This document shows, piece after piece, positions 32,950 through 40,462 of a DNA stretch of 64,000 nt; position 1 is the first letter of the stretch; each line of letters begins with the position of its first letter. A program made the position numbers and the translations under genes. Source of the DNA: CAZGSN01 sp964371655 (GTDB lineage Bacteria > Desulfobacterota > Binatia > HRBIN30); assembly GCA_964371655.1 (NCBI GenBank), contig CAYJOD010000012.1, positions 61,704-125,703 of the forward strand, in the 5' to 3' direction. Under the pieces are notes generated by a model. The model was not told the origin of the DNA. It was given only the letters and a program-made list of their open reading frames with translations, and made no database searches.

Positions 32950-35628
32950 ATGGCACTCAACTACGAAGTTCCGCAGGACAAGCGTCTTCTCTACTGGCTC
33001 GGCGACAAGCTGATCGACTACCGCCACCCGGTTTCGATCCTCGTCCTCTTCGTCACGGCTCTGTTTGCCTACTGGGGGTTTCAGCTCAGCTTGGTGACGA
33101 GCTTCGGCGACCTGCTGCCGCAGGGGCATCCCTACGTGCAGATCCACAACCGCTACTCGGGTACCTTCGGCGGCGCCAACAACATCAACATCATGGTCGA
33201 AGTGAAGGAAGGAACCATCTTCACGCCGAAGGTGCTGAGCAAGATCTGGGACATGACCGTGGCCTTGGACAAGGTGTACGGCGTCAATCACAACCAGATC
33301 GATTCGATCGCGCACCGCACCGTGCGCTATCTCAAAGTCGCCGCTGGCGGCACCATGCGCGCGCAGCCGGTGATGCTGCAGAAGCCCGCCGAAAACGACG
33401 TCGAAGGCGCCGCGGCGATCCGCCGTGTGGTGCACAACGCCGAGAACATTTACGGCCTGCTCGTCTCGCTCGACGACAAGGCGGCATTGATTCGGGCCAA
33501 CTTCATCGAAGGCCGGCTCGACTACAAACGCATCTTCACCGAAGTGAACGACAATATCGTCGCGCCGTTCAGCGACGAGAACATCACGGTTTCCGTGGCC
33601 GGCGAGCCGCGCCTGTATGGCTGGGTGTACCACTACGCCGGCGACGTGTTCTTCATCTTGGTGGTGACCTACTGCATCGAGTGGGTGCTGCGCTGGATGT
33701 ATTTTCACGACTGGCGCGGCGCGCTGCGGCCGACGATCACCGGGCTCATCGCGGCTTTTTGGGGGCTGGGTTTCATCCATCTCATCGGCTTGGCGCTCGA
33801 CCCGCTCATGCTGGTGATGCCGTTTTTGATCACCGCGCGTGCCGTCAGTCACGCCATCCAGATGCACGACCGCTACTACGAGGAGTTCGAGAAGTGCGGG
33901 TGGAACAAACGCCGCGCCATCGTCGCCTCGTTCGGCGAGCTGTTTGTGCCGACCCTGTCGGGTATCACTGCCGACGCCTTCGGTGTGCTGGTGATCTTGC
34001 TGGTGCCGGTGGTCATGCTGCAGAAGCTCGCGATCACGGCTTCGTGGTGGATTCTGGCGATCACCATTTCTGAGATGCTGCTCAATCCGATCGTCTACTT
34101 TTATCTCAAAGCGCCGGAGCCGCAGCTGGTCATGCTGCGCGAGCGCGGCTTGTTTCGGAAATGGATCGAGTGGTTTGTTGCCCGTTTGCTGACGCCGATG
34201 GGCAAGGGTTTGACCATGGGGATATGGATCGTCGCTGCTGTAGTGGCGCTCTATTTCATGCGCGGCCTGACCATCGGTGATCCGACCGCGGCGTCGCCCT
34301 TGCTGTGGCTCGACTCGCCGTACAACGTCTCGCACAAACAGATTCAGGAAAAGTTCGGCGGCGTCGAACCGCTCATCGTCGTCGCCGAGGGCTACGACAA
34401 GAACGCGATGAAGGATCCCGGCGCGCTGCGCAACATGGAGCGCTTCCAGCGCCACTTGGAGCGCGACCCGTCGATCGGCTACAGCTTCTCGCTCGCCGAC
34501 ATTCTGCGTGCGGTGAACATGGTCTTTCACGAGCTCGAGCCGAAGTGGGGCGTGATCCCCGACAGCTGGGTCGAAGTCGGCGGCCTGTTCTTCATCTACT
34601 TCTCCGGCTCACCGCCGACGGAGACCGCCAAGTACGTCGACCCTAGCTACACCACGGCGCACGTCACCTTCTTCTGCAAGGACCACAAGGGCGAGAACAT
34701 CCGCCGCATCATCAAGGAGTGCAAGGAGTTCATCGCCGGTGCCGAGCTCGATGACCTCGGCATCGAGGTCGAAGGCGACGAAGAGCGTGCCGTGATCAAG
34801 ACCGTCCGAGCCGAGCCGGTCTGGGAGAAGGCGGGCCCGTCCTGGGTCGTCGGCAGCCAGGGGGCGACCGAGGTTCCGTTCAAAGCCGGTGACCGTGTCG
34901 TCAAGATCGGCAAGTACGAGGTCAAAGGCTTGGAGAGCTTCCATCAGGCGCTGATGGAACAGGCCAAGCGCTCGGCGTTCATGGACGTCAAGCTCGAGCG
35001 CGACGGACAGACTCGCACCGAAACCATCAACGTGCCGTGGAAGGCGGTCTTCAAGCTCGCGGGCGGATTGATCGGGACGCTGGCGGCGGCCAACGAAGAC
35101 CTGGTGAAGAACGACGCGTTGATGAACTTCCTCGGCTTCTTCACCATGTGGATGATCATGCTGTTCACCTACCGCTCGTTCGCCGCCGGGTTCTACCTGC
35201 TGGCGCCGTTGGCGCTCTCGAACATCATGGTCAATGCCTACATGGCCATCAACGACATCGGCGTGAACATCCACACTCTGCCGTTGGTCACGGTCGGCCT
35301 GGGCTTTGGGATCGACTATGGGCTGTACATCGTCAGTCGCACCATCGAGGAGATTCGCGTGCGCGGCGACCTCAATGATTCCGTGCGTGAGGCCCTGGTG
35401 ACGTCGGGGAAAGCCGTGACGTTCACGGCGGTGACGATGGTGATCTCCACGGTCTTCTGGATGTCGTCGCATATTCGCTTTAACGCCGAGATGGGATTGC
35501 TCCTCGCCATCTGGATGGGGATCAGTTACGTCGGTTCGCAGACGCTGACACCAGTGTTGATCGTTCTCTTCAAGCCGGGCTTCATCACGCGCGAAGCGAA
35601 CCGCGCGCCCGCGAAGGTCATGGGATAA
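32950..35628 (+). CDS. RND superfamily (MMPL-type) exporter
   Basis: 892-residue inner-membrane transporter. The layout is one transmembrane helix (about 30-48), a periplasmic domain, a cluster of about five helices (about 225-400), a second periplasmic domain with a PDZ-like segment (AGDRVVKIGKYEVKGLESFHQAL), and a final cluster of helices (about 720-880) with GFGIDYGLYIVSRTIEE, the MMPL/SSD proton-relay region. The family moves lipids or hydrophobic compounds with proton motive force. It follows the YCF48 lipoprotein by 33 bp and precedes a small protein by 11 bp. Substrate unknown. No frameshift. Confidence 0.88.
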   Translation: MALNYEVPQDKRLLYWLGDKLIDYRHPVSILVLFVTALFAYWGFQLSLVTSFGDLLPQGHPYVQIHNRYSGTFGGANNINIMVEVKEGTIFTPKVLSKIWDMTVALDKVYGVNHNQIDSIAHRTVRYLKVAAGGTMRAQPVMLQKPAENDVEGAAAIRRVVHNAENIYGLLVSLDDKAALIRANFIEGRLDYKRIFTEVNDNIVAPFSDENITVSVAGEPRLYGWVYHYAGDVFFILVVTYCIEWVLRWMYFHDWRGALRPTITGLIAAFWGLGFIHLIGLALDPLMLVMPFLITARAVSHAIQMHDRYYEEFEKCGWNKRRAIVASFGELFVPTLSGITADAFGVLVILLVPVVMLQKLAITASWWILAITISEMLLNPIVYFYLKAPEPQLVMLRERGLFRKWIEWFVARLLTPMGKGLTMGIWIVAAVVALYFMRGLTIGDPTAASPLLWLDSPYNVSHKQIQEKFGGVEPLIVVAEGYDKNAMKDPGALRNMERFQRHLERDPSIGYSFSLADILRAVNMVFHELEPKWGVIPDSWVEVGGLFFIYFSGSPPTETAKYVDPSYTTAHVTFFCKDHKGENIRRIIKECKEFIAGAELDDLGIEVEGDEERAVIKTVRAEPVWEKAGPSWVVGSQGATEVPFKAGDRVVKIGKYEVKGLESFHQALMEQAKRSAFMDVKLERDGQTRTETINVPWKAVFKLAGGLIGTLAAANEDLVKNDALMNFLGFFTMWMIMLFTYRSFAAGFYLLAPLALSNIMVNAYMAINDIGVNIHTLPLVTVGLGFGIDYGLYIVSRTIEEIRVRGDLNDSVREALVTSGKAVTFTAVTMVISTVFWMSSHIRFNAEMGLLLAIWMGISYVGSQTLTPVLIVLFKPGFITREANRAPAKVMG

Positions 35629-35639
35629 GCGAGGAACGT

Positions 35640-35825
35640 ATGCACTTGGATCTATACTCCTCCGTCGCCATCGTTCTCGGCTTCAGCTTCCTGGTCGTCT
35701 TCGTCGACGAGTATCTGGTGAAGCCGTGGCGCGAGAAGAAGTGGGAACGCCTCGCCGCCTCCGGAGACAAGGAAGCCCAGGAATTGTTGCGGGTCGCGAA
35801 GTCGGTGAAGGTCGTGGATGAGTAG
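35640..35825 (+). CDS. Small single-pass membrane protein
   Basis: 61 residues. It has a hydrophobic helix near residues 8-25 (VAIVLGFSFLVVFVDEYLV), then a charged tail (KPWREKKWERLAASGDKEAQE). GAGGA at 35631-35635 precedes ATG 35640, and the gene begins 11 bp after the RND stop, so it is probably part of that operon. Not recognised; it could be a small accessory subunit of the exporter. Confidence 0.65.
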   Translation: MHLDLYSSVAIVLGFSFLVVFVDEYLVKPWREKKWERLAASGDKEAQELLRVAKSVKVVDE

Positions 35826-35854
35826 CCGGGAAAGTCTTGAGCCGCACAGAGGGG

Positions 35855-35946
35855 AAATGGAAAACAGGAAACGGCAAACAGGAAACGGGAAACTGGTCAA
35901 TTTGCTGGTGTTCCATCTCCGGTTTCCGGTTTCCTGTTTTCCATTT
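35855..35946. repeat. GGAAAACAGGAAAC-family palindrome, copy 2
   Basis: The left arm, 35855-35893, has aaatggaaaacaggaaacgg and a second caaacaggaaacgggaaac. The right arm, 35921-35946, is ggtttccggtttcctgtttt followed by ccattt. It shares its words and its central aaactggtcaa with the elements at 16513 and 39541 but lacks their boundary direct repeats. Confidence 0.85.
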
Positions 35947-36005
35947 TGCTTATCACCTCACGGCTTGTGCGCTGCTCTTGGGTTGCGGGCGTTGCCGGCG
36001 CTACG

Positions 36006-36269
36006 ATGAAATTAATCCGCGCTGCTCGCATCGGAGTTTTCGCGGCCATCGTTCCTGTCCTCTTTCACGTCTCCAAAGGCATCACCGAAGCACGTGGCCA
36101 TCACCCGCCACCGGGCCTCTCCTATGCCTTGGGTGTAGTGTCGCTGCTGTTCTTTCTGCGCGCTCTGGCGACGGAAAGCTCGTCGGGTCCCGAGGCCAAT
36201 CTGCAGAAGGATATGCTTTGGGGACTGGCGGCAGGAGCGGCGCTGGCGATCGTCGTCCGATTTTTCTGA
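36006..36269 (+). CDS. Small membrane protein
   Basis: 87 residues from ATG 36006. Three hydrophobic stretches are visible: IGVFAAIVPVLFHVSKG, LSYALGVVSLLFFLRAL and MLWGLAAGAALAIVVRFF. Not recognised. The upstream in-frame extension to 35946 is translated from the end of a repeat and is unlikely to be real. A GTCCGATC-word repeat follows the stop, then the ABC ATPase gene. Confidence 0.55.
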   Translation: MKLIRAARIGVFAAIVPVLFHVSKGITEARGHHPPPGLSYALGVVSLLFFLRALATESSSGPEANLQKDMLWGLAAGAALAIVVRFF

Positions 36270-36283
36270 GGGGTCGAGGGCTA

Positions 36284-36332
36284 GGCTTTCGATCGGTCCG
36301 ATCCGTCCGATCGGTCCGATGGGTCGGATCGA
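36284..36332. repeat. GTCCGATC-word repeat (copy 3), overlapping a possible start codon
   Basis: Contains gatcggtccgatccgtccga and then tcggtccgatgggtcggatc. An in-frame ATG at 36319 lies inside the repeat. The more likely start of the ABC ATPase, ATG 36337, lies just after it. Confidence 0.75.
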
Positions 36333-36336
36333 GACA

Positions 36337-37266
36337 ATGATCGAAGCGCAAGATCTGACCAAGTACTTCGGTGCCACCTGCGCTCTGGCCGGGGTCTCGT
36401 TGCACGTTCGTCGCGGTGAGGTCGTCGGGCTGCTGGGCCCGAACGGCTCCGGCAAGACGACGCTGATGCGCGTCCTGACCGGGTTCTTCCCGCCAACCAC
36501 GGGCACGGTGCGCGTCGCCGGATTCGACGTCGGTGCGCAGTCCATCGAGGTCAGGCGGCGCGTCGGCTACCTGCCGGAAAGCGCCATGCTGTACCCGGAA
36601 ATGCGCGTGCGCGCCCTGCTCGAGTTCTGCGGGGCGGCGCGTCGGCTCGGCGGCCCGGCGCTGGCGGCGCGCATCGACTCTGTGCTGGGCGACTTCGGCT
36701 TGGATGCTTACGCGTATCGACTCATCCGCACCCTGTCGAAAGGCTACCGCCAGCGCCTTGGCCTGGCGCAGGCGCTGCTGCACGAGCCCGAGGTATTGGT
36801 TCTCGACGAGCCCAGCGTCGGGCTCGATCCCCGCCAAGTCGTCGACATGCGCCAGCTGATCGCGAGGCTGAAGGGCAAGACCACGATCCTGCTGAGCACG
36901 CACGTGCTCTCGGAGATCGATGCCAGTTGCGATCGCGTCGTCATCGTCGATCGCGGCCGTGTCGTGGCGCAGGACACGCCGGCGGGATTGGCGCGCCGCG
37001 CGGTCGATGATGAGCGCGTGCTGCTGCGGCTGAGCGGTGCCGCTCCGGTGCAGTCGGTGCTGCAGTCGATGGCGGGTGTCGAGTTGATTGCGTTCCGGTG
37101 CGATGCCGACGGCGTGCAGGAGATCACCGTGCGCCTCGATGCCCTAGGCAAGCGCGAGGAGCTGGCGCGCCGATTGGTGCGTGAAGGCTACGGGTTACTG
37201 GAGATGCGTCCGCTCACGCGTACGCTGGAAGAGCTCTTCCTCGCCCTGCTCGCCGCCGAGCATTGA
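36337..37266 (+). CDS. ABC transporter ATPase (GldA-like)
   Basis: 309-residue ATPase from ATG 36337. Walker A is GPNGSGKTTL, the signature is LSKGYRQRLGLAQAL, Walker B is VLVLDEPSVGLDP, and the switch His is in LLSTHVLSE. The C-terminal 80 residues resemble the regulatory tail of drug/gliding-type ATPases (CcmA/GldA). Next come an ABC-2 permease and a GldG-like protein, so it forms the energy unit of that system. ATG 36319 would add six repeat-encoded residues. The gap to the permease is filled by another word array. Confidence 0.92.
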   Translation: MIEAQDLTKYFGATCALAGVSLHVRRGEVVGLLGPNGSGKTTLMRVLTGFFPPTTGTVRVAGFDVGAQSIEVRRRVGYLPESAMLYPEMRVRALLEFCGAARRLGGPALAARIDSVLGDFGLDAYAYRLIRTLSKGYRQRLGLAQALLHEPEVLVLDEPSVGLDPRQVVDMRQLIARLKGKTTILLSTHVLSEIDASCDRVVIVDRGRVVAQDTPAGLARRAVDDERVLLRLSGAAPVQSVLQSMAGVELIAFRCDADGVQEITVRLDALGKREELARRLVREGYGLLEMRPLTRTLEELFLALLAAEH

Positions 37267-37290
37267 GGCGCGCCCGCTTCGACGCGATGC

Positions 37291-37390
37291 GAAATTTGAA
37301 ATCTGAGATTTGAGATCTGAGATACGAGCGCCGAGCGCCGAGAGACGAGATACGAACTTTCAGATCTGAGATCTGAGATTTGAGATTTGA
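37291..37390. repeat. Array of GAGATTTGAG / GAGATACGAG words between ABC genes
   Basis: Reads aatctgagatttgagatctg, then agatacgagcgccgagcgcc, then a second run of ctgagatctgagatttgag words. Unlike most elements here, the words run mainly in the same direction, although agatct is itself palindromic. It separates the ABC ATPase from its permease. The word family overlaps that inside gspH. Confidence 0.75.
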
Positions 37391-37403
37391 GCGAAGAGCG
37401 ATC

Positions 37404-38159
37404 ATGGGTTTTCGAGCACTGTACCGCAAGGAGATGCAGGCGTATTTCGGTGCGCCGCTCTTCTACGTCGTGGCGGCGGTGTTTCTGGGGCTGTCGGGGT
37501 TCTTCTTCTACACCAATCTGATCTTCTTCGTGCAGTACGGTTTTGGCTACGACATCCTCGGTAATTTCTGGATGACCCTGCTTGCCGGGGCGCCGTACTC
37601 GCTGTCGACCGTGTTGCTGTTGACGGTGCCGCTGCTCACCATGCGACTGTTCGCCGAAGAGTGGAAGCTCGGCACCATGGAGCTGCTGCTCACCTATCCG
37701 TTGCGCGATGCCGAGGTGTATTGGGCCAAGTTCGCGGCCTGCGCGACAGTGCTGCTGGTGATCCTCGCGGCGACGCTGCTCTATCCAATCTGCGTTTACG
37801 CCCTGCAGCCATTTGCGCTTGCACCGGTGCTCGCGGGTTACGCCGGGCTGACTTTGCTGGGTCTGAGCTTCGTGGCTTGTGGCTTGTTCGTCTCGGCGCT
37901 CACCGACAACCAGGTCGTCGCCGCCACCGGCAGCTTGGGGTTTCTGCTGCTGGCGTGGATGGTGGCGTGGAATGAAGCCGCGACTCGTCCACCACTGCTG
38001 CAACTCGCGGCGCGGCTTTCGATGTTCGACCACTTCGAAGCCTTCGCGCGCGGCGTGATCGACGCGGCCGACGTCGCCTACTTTCTGGCCTTCATCTCCT
38101 TCTTCAGTTTTCTGACCCTGCGGGTTCTGGAATCGCGTCACTGGCGGGGGCGACGATGA
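37404..38159 (+). CDS. ABC-2 type permease (GldF-like)
   Basis: 251-residue membrane protein from ATG 37404 with six hydrophobic helices. The start MGFRALYRKEMQAYFGAPLFYVV and the segment EEWKLGTMELLLTYPLRD are typical of GldF-type and ABC-2 permeases; the EExxGTME motif is conserved. It overlaps the GldG-like gene by 4 bp. With the ATPase it would form a transport or mechanical unit; in Bacteroidetes the homologs are needed for gliding, but the role elsewhere is unknown. Confidence 0.9.
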   Translation: MGFRALYRKEMQAYFGAPLFYVVAAVFLGLSGFFFYTNLIFFVQYGFGYDILGNFWMTLLAGAPYSLSTVLLLTVPLLTMRLFAEEWKLGTMELLLTYPLRDAEVYWAKFAACATVLLVILAATLLYPICVYALQPFALAPVLAGYAGLTLLGLSFVACGLFVSALTDNQVVAATGSLGFLLLAWMVAWNEAATRPPLLQLAARLSMFDHFEAFARGVIDAADVAYFLAFISFFSFLTLRVLESRHWRGRR

Positions 38160-39538
38160 GTGCGCCAGCGCGAAGGTTCGCGCCTGCATGGCTGCAGTGG
38201 CTGCGGCTGGGGCTGGGCGTGCTTGGGTTCGCCGGCGCACTCGGCATGCTGGTGGTGGTCGTGGCGGGGCAGGGCTGGCGGCTCGATCTGACCCCGGGAC
38301 AGCGCTTCTCGCTGTCGGAGCGCGCCAGGAAGGTGCTGCGCACACTCGATCGCGAAGTGCGGGTCGTGGCTTTCGTGCGCTCCGACGATTCGCGCAATGC
38401 GGAGATCGAAGACCTGTTGCGTCGTGCGGCGCAAGCGACGCCGCGGCTGCACTTCGAGGTCGTCGACTTGAATCGAAATCCCGCCTTGGCGCGGCAATAT
38501 GGCATCGGCGCGTTTGCGAGCTTCGTGGTCGAGAGTGATGGGCGGCGGCGCAATTTCACCAATCCACGCGAGGAGCTCCTCATCGAAGCCATCCTCCAAG
38601 TGACGGGGCAGTCGCAACGGCTGGCGTACTTCACCTCCGGTCATGGCGAAGGCGACCTGCGCAGCGACGACCGCCGCGGCGGTTATTCGCAGCTGCGCGC
38701 TTCGCTGCAAAGCGAGCTCTTGGAGTGGCGGTTGCTGGATCTGAGCACCGGCACCGGCGTGCCCCGCGATGCCGACGTTGTGGTGGTGCTCGGGCTCCAT
38801 CAAGACTGGTCGTTGTCGGAGCTGTTGTCGCTACGCGCCTACTTGGAGAACGGCGGCCGCTTGCTGCTTCTCGTCGATCCCGGCTCGTTTCCGAGCTTGC
38901 GTGGGTTCCTGGCCGGCTACGGTGTCGAGCTCGAGGAGGGCGTGGTCGTCGACTCGCAGGCGCGGATGTTTGCGGGCGACCGTCTGACCTTCGTGGTTCC
39001 CGGAATTTTGCGATCGGCTCCGATCGCCGCGACGCTGCAATCGGCGCCGCTGGTTTCAGGCGTCGCTGCGATGAAGTTGGGTTCGCCCCAAGCGCGCGTG
39101 GCGAACGCCGTCGAGTTTCTCCAAAGCGCGCCGTCGTCCTGGCTGGCTCGCGTCGCCGACCCGGCGGCCGCTGCGGCCGACGGCTTCGTTGGCGGCCGCG
39201 ACCAACGTGGACCTCTCACCGTGGCAATGAGTGTCGAGCTCGCTGCAGCCGGCGAGCGCAGCGGGCGTATCGTCGTCATCGGTGACTCCGATTTTGCCGG
39301 CAACGCTCTTTTCGATTACCTGGGAAACAAAGATCTGTTCCTCAATGCCATGAACTGGCTAACCGGCAGCAACGAGCTCATCGGCGTGCGCGCCCAGGGG
39401 CAGGTTGCCGGTGTGAACCAGTTGTTCATTACCGAGGAGCAGGGCTGGCGGCTGTTCGTTCTCGCCGCCGTCGTCGAGCCGGGAGTGTTCCTGGCGCTTG
39501 GAGTTGGAGTCTACGTGCGGCGGCGGTGGTGGGTGTAG
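38156..39538 (+). CDS. GldG-like ABC-associated protein
   Basis: 460 residues. An N-terminal transmembrane helix (about 17-40) is followed by a large periplasmic domain of the ABC_transp_aux/DUF4350 type (LTPGQRFSLSERARKVLRTL, ITSGH-like YFTSGHGEGDL, RLLLLVDPGSFP, IVVIGDSDFAGNALF). A C-terminal transmembrane helix ends in RRRWWV. It is translationally coupled to the GldF-like permease by a 4-bp overlap. The DUF4340 protein that follows is a common partner. Confidence 0.88.
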   Translation: MSAPARRFAPAWLQWLRLGLGVLGFAGALGMLVVVVAGQGWRLDLTPGQRFSLSERARKVLRTLDREVRVVAFVRSDDSRNAEIEDLLRRAAQATPRLHFEVVDLNRNPALARQYGIGAFASFVVESDGRRRNFTNPREELLIEAILQVTGQSQRLAYFTSGHGEGDLRSDDRRGGYSQLRASLQSELLEWRLLDLSTGTGVPRDADVVVVLGLHQDWSLSELLSLRAYLENGGRLLLLVDPGSFPSLRGFLAGYGVELEEGVVVDSQARMFAGDRLTFVVPGILRSAPIAATLQSAPLVSGVAAMKLGSPQARVANAVEFLQSAPSSWLARVADPAAAAADGFVGGRDQRGPLTVAMSVELAAAGERSGRIVVIGDSDFAGNALFDYLGNKDLFLNAMNWLTGSNELIGVRAQGQVAGVNQLFITEEQGWRLFVLAAVVEPGVFLALGVGVYVRRRWWV

Positions 39539-39540
39539 TG

Positions 39541-39678
39541 GCCTGTCGAACTTTCACGCGAGAAGAAAATGGAAAACCGGAAACAGGAAACTGGAGATTC
39601 AAAACCGGTCAACGCCACTGCCCAACCCTATTGGACGGTTTTCGGTTTCCTGTTTCTCATTCTCCTAGGAGCCTGTCG
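39541..39678 (+). mobile_element. About 138-bp palindromic element (GGAAAACAGGAAAC family), copy 3
   Basis: It is bounded by gcctgtcg at 39541 and again at 39671, exactly 130 bp apart. The left arm is aatggaaaaccggaaacagg and the right arm ggttttcggtttcctgtttc. The reverse complement of 16513-16656 aligns over its entire length, including the boundary repeat and the central ccggtcaa. It lies between the GldG-like stop and the DUF4340 start. Confidence 0.85.
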
Positions 39679-39693
39679 GAGGATTCGAGCCCG

Positions 39694-40206
39694 ATGACTT
39701 GGACGCGGGTTGCGGTCTACTGGGGATTGTTCCTCAGCTTGTTCGCTTACGAGGTCGTGGCGGTGCGGCGCCGCCCGGCTGAACCGGTTGCGCCCGCCGG
39801 CTTTGCGCGCATGGTTGCGCTCGACGCCAACGAGATCGTCGCCATCGAGCTGCACCGCGCAGATCGCCTACGTGCATTTCGGCGGATGGATGGCGAGCCC
39901 TGGCATGCGGTCGCGCCGGGCACGGAGGTGCCGTCGGATTTGGTGGCGGCGCTGGTGACGGCATTGGCGTCGCTGCAGTCAGTGGAAGTTGTCGCCACCG
40001 ACGCTGGCCACGACGCCGGCTTCGGCCTGGCGCCGGCGTACGACGAGCTCGTGCTGGTCGGGCGCGGCGGTCGGCAGGTCAAGATCGTCACCGGTGCGCT
40101 GAACCCCGCCGGCACTGCCGTGTATGCACGTGTCGGCGACGATCCGCGGATCTTTCTGATCGGTCTCGACGTGCGCTATTACGAGGATCTGCTGTTCGCG
40201 GATTAA
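39694..40206 (+). CDS. DUF4340 family protein
   Basis: 170 residues from ATG 39694. An N-terminal membrane helix is followed by a beta-rich domain (FRRMDGEPWHAVAPGT, LASLQSVEVVATD, YDELVLVGRGGRQVKIVTG, YARVGDDPRIFLI) typical of DUF4340, though shorter than many members. The upstream frame to 39526 is translated repeat. In other genomes DUF4340 genes follow GldG-like genes, as here. Function unknown. Confidence 0.75.
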   Translation: MTWTRVAVYWGLFLSLFAYEVVAVRRRPAEPVAPAGFARMVALDANEIVAIELHRADRLRAFRRMDGEPWHAVAPGTEVPSDLVAALVTALASLQSVEVVATDAGHDAGFGLAPAYDELVLVGRGGRQVKIVTGALNPAGTAVYARVGDDPRIFLIGLDVRYYEDLLFAD

Positions 40207-40207
40207 C

Positions 40208-40343
40208 GATGTTTCAGGGTTCAGACAGCGGGTTTCAGGCTTCGGACTCCAGGGTTCCCACGTCGCACTCCAGGGAGAGATTTCGGCTCCGGGCCCGGAG
40301 CCCGGTGCCCGAAGTCTGAGGTCTGCAGCCTGATCCCCGGGGC
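40208..40343. repeat. Inverted array of GGTTTCAGGCTTCGGAC words
   Basis: The left part has gggttcagacagcgggtttc and aggcttcggactccaggg. The right part has gcccgaagtctgaggtctgc then agcctgatcccc, an imperfect reverse complement. A central self-complementary stretch, tccgggcccggagcccgg, is also visible. It lies between the DUF4340 gene and the first Cys-rich paralog. Confidence 0.7.
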
Positions 40344-40462
40344 AAGAGCTCTGGGTGGGCTGGATTCAGTTGTGTTTTCGTGCAGTTTACTTATTGACTG
40401 ACAGACCTTTGGGATGGTACCGAGTTGAGTCCCTGATTCCGGAGAGGGGGAGAGGAAGACCC

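Noticed and set aside
32692..34530. 612-residue frame on the minus strand
   Set aside because: Antisense to the RND exporter; His/Arg/Asp/Gln-rich composition typical of a shadow frame.
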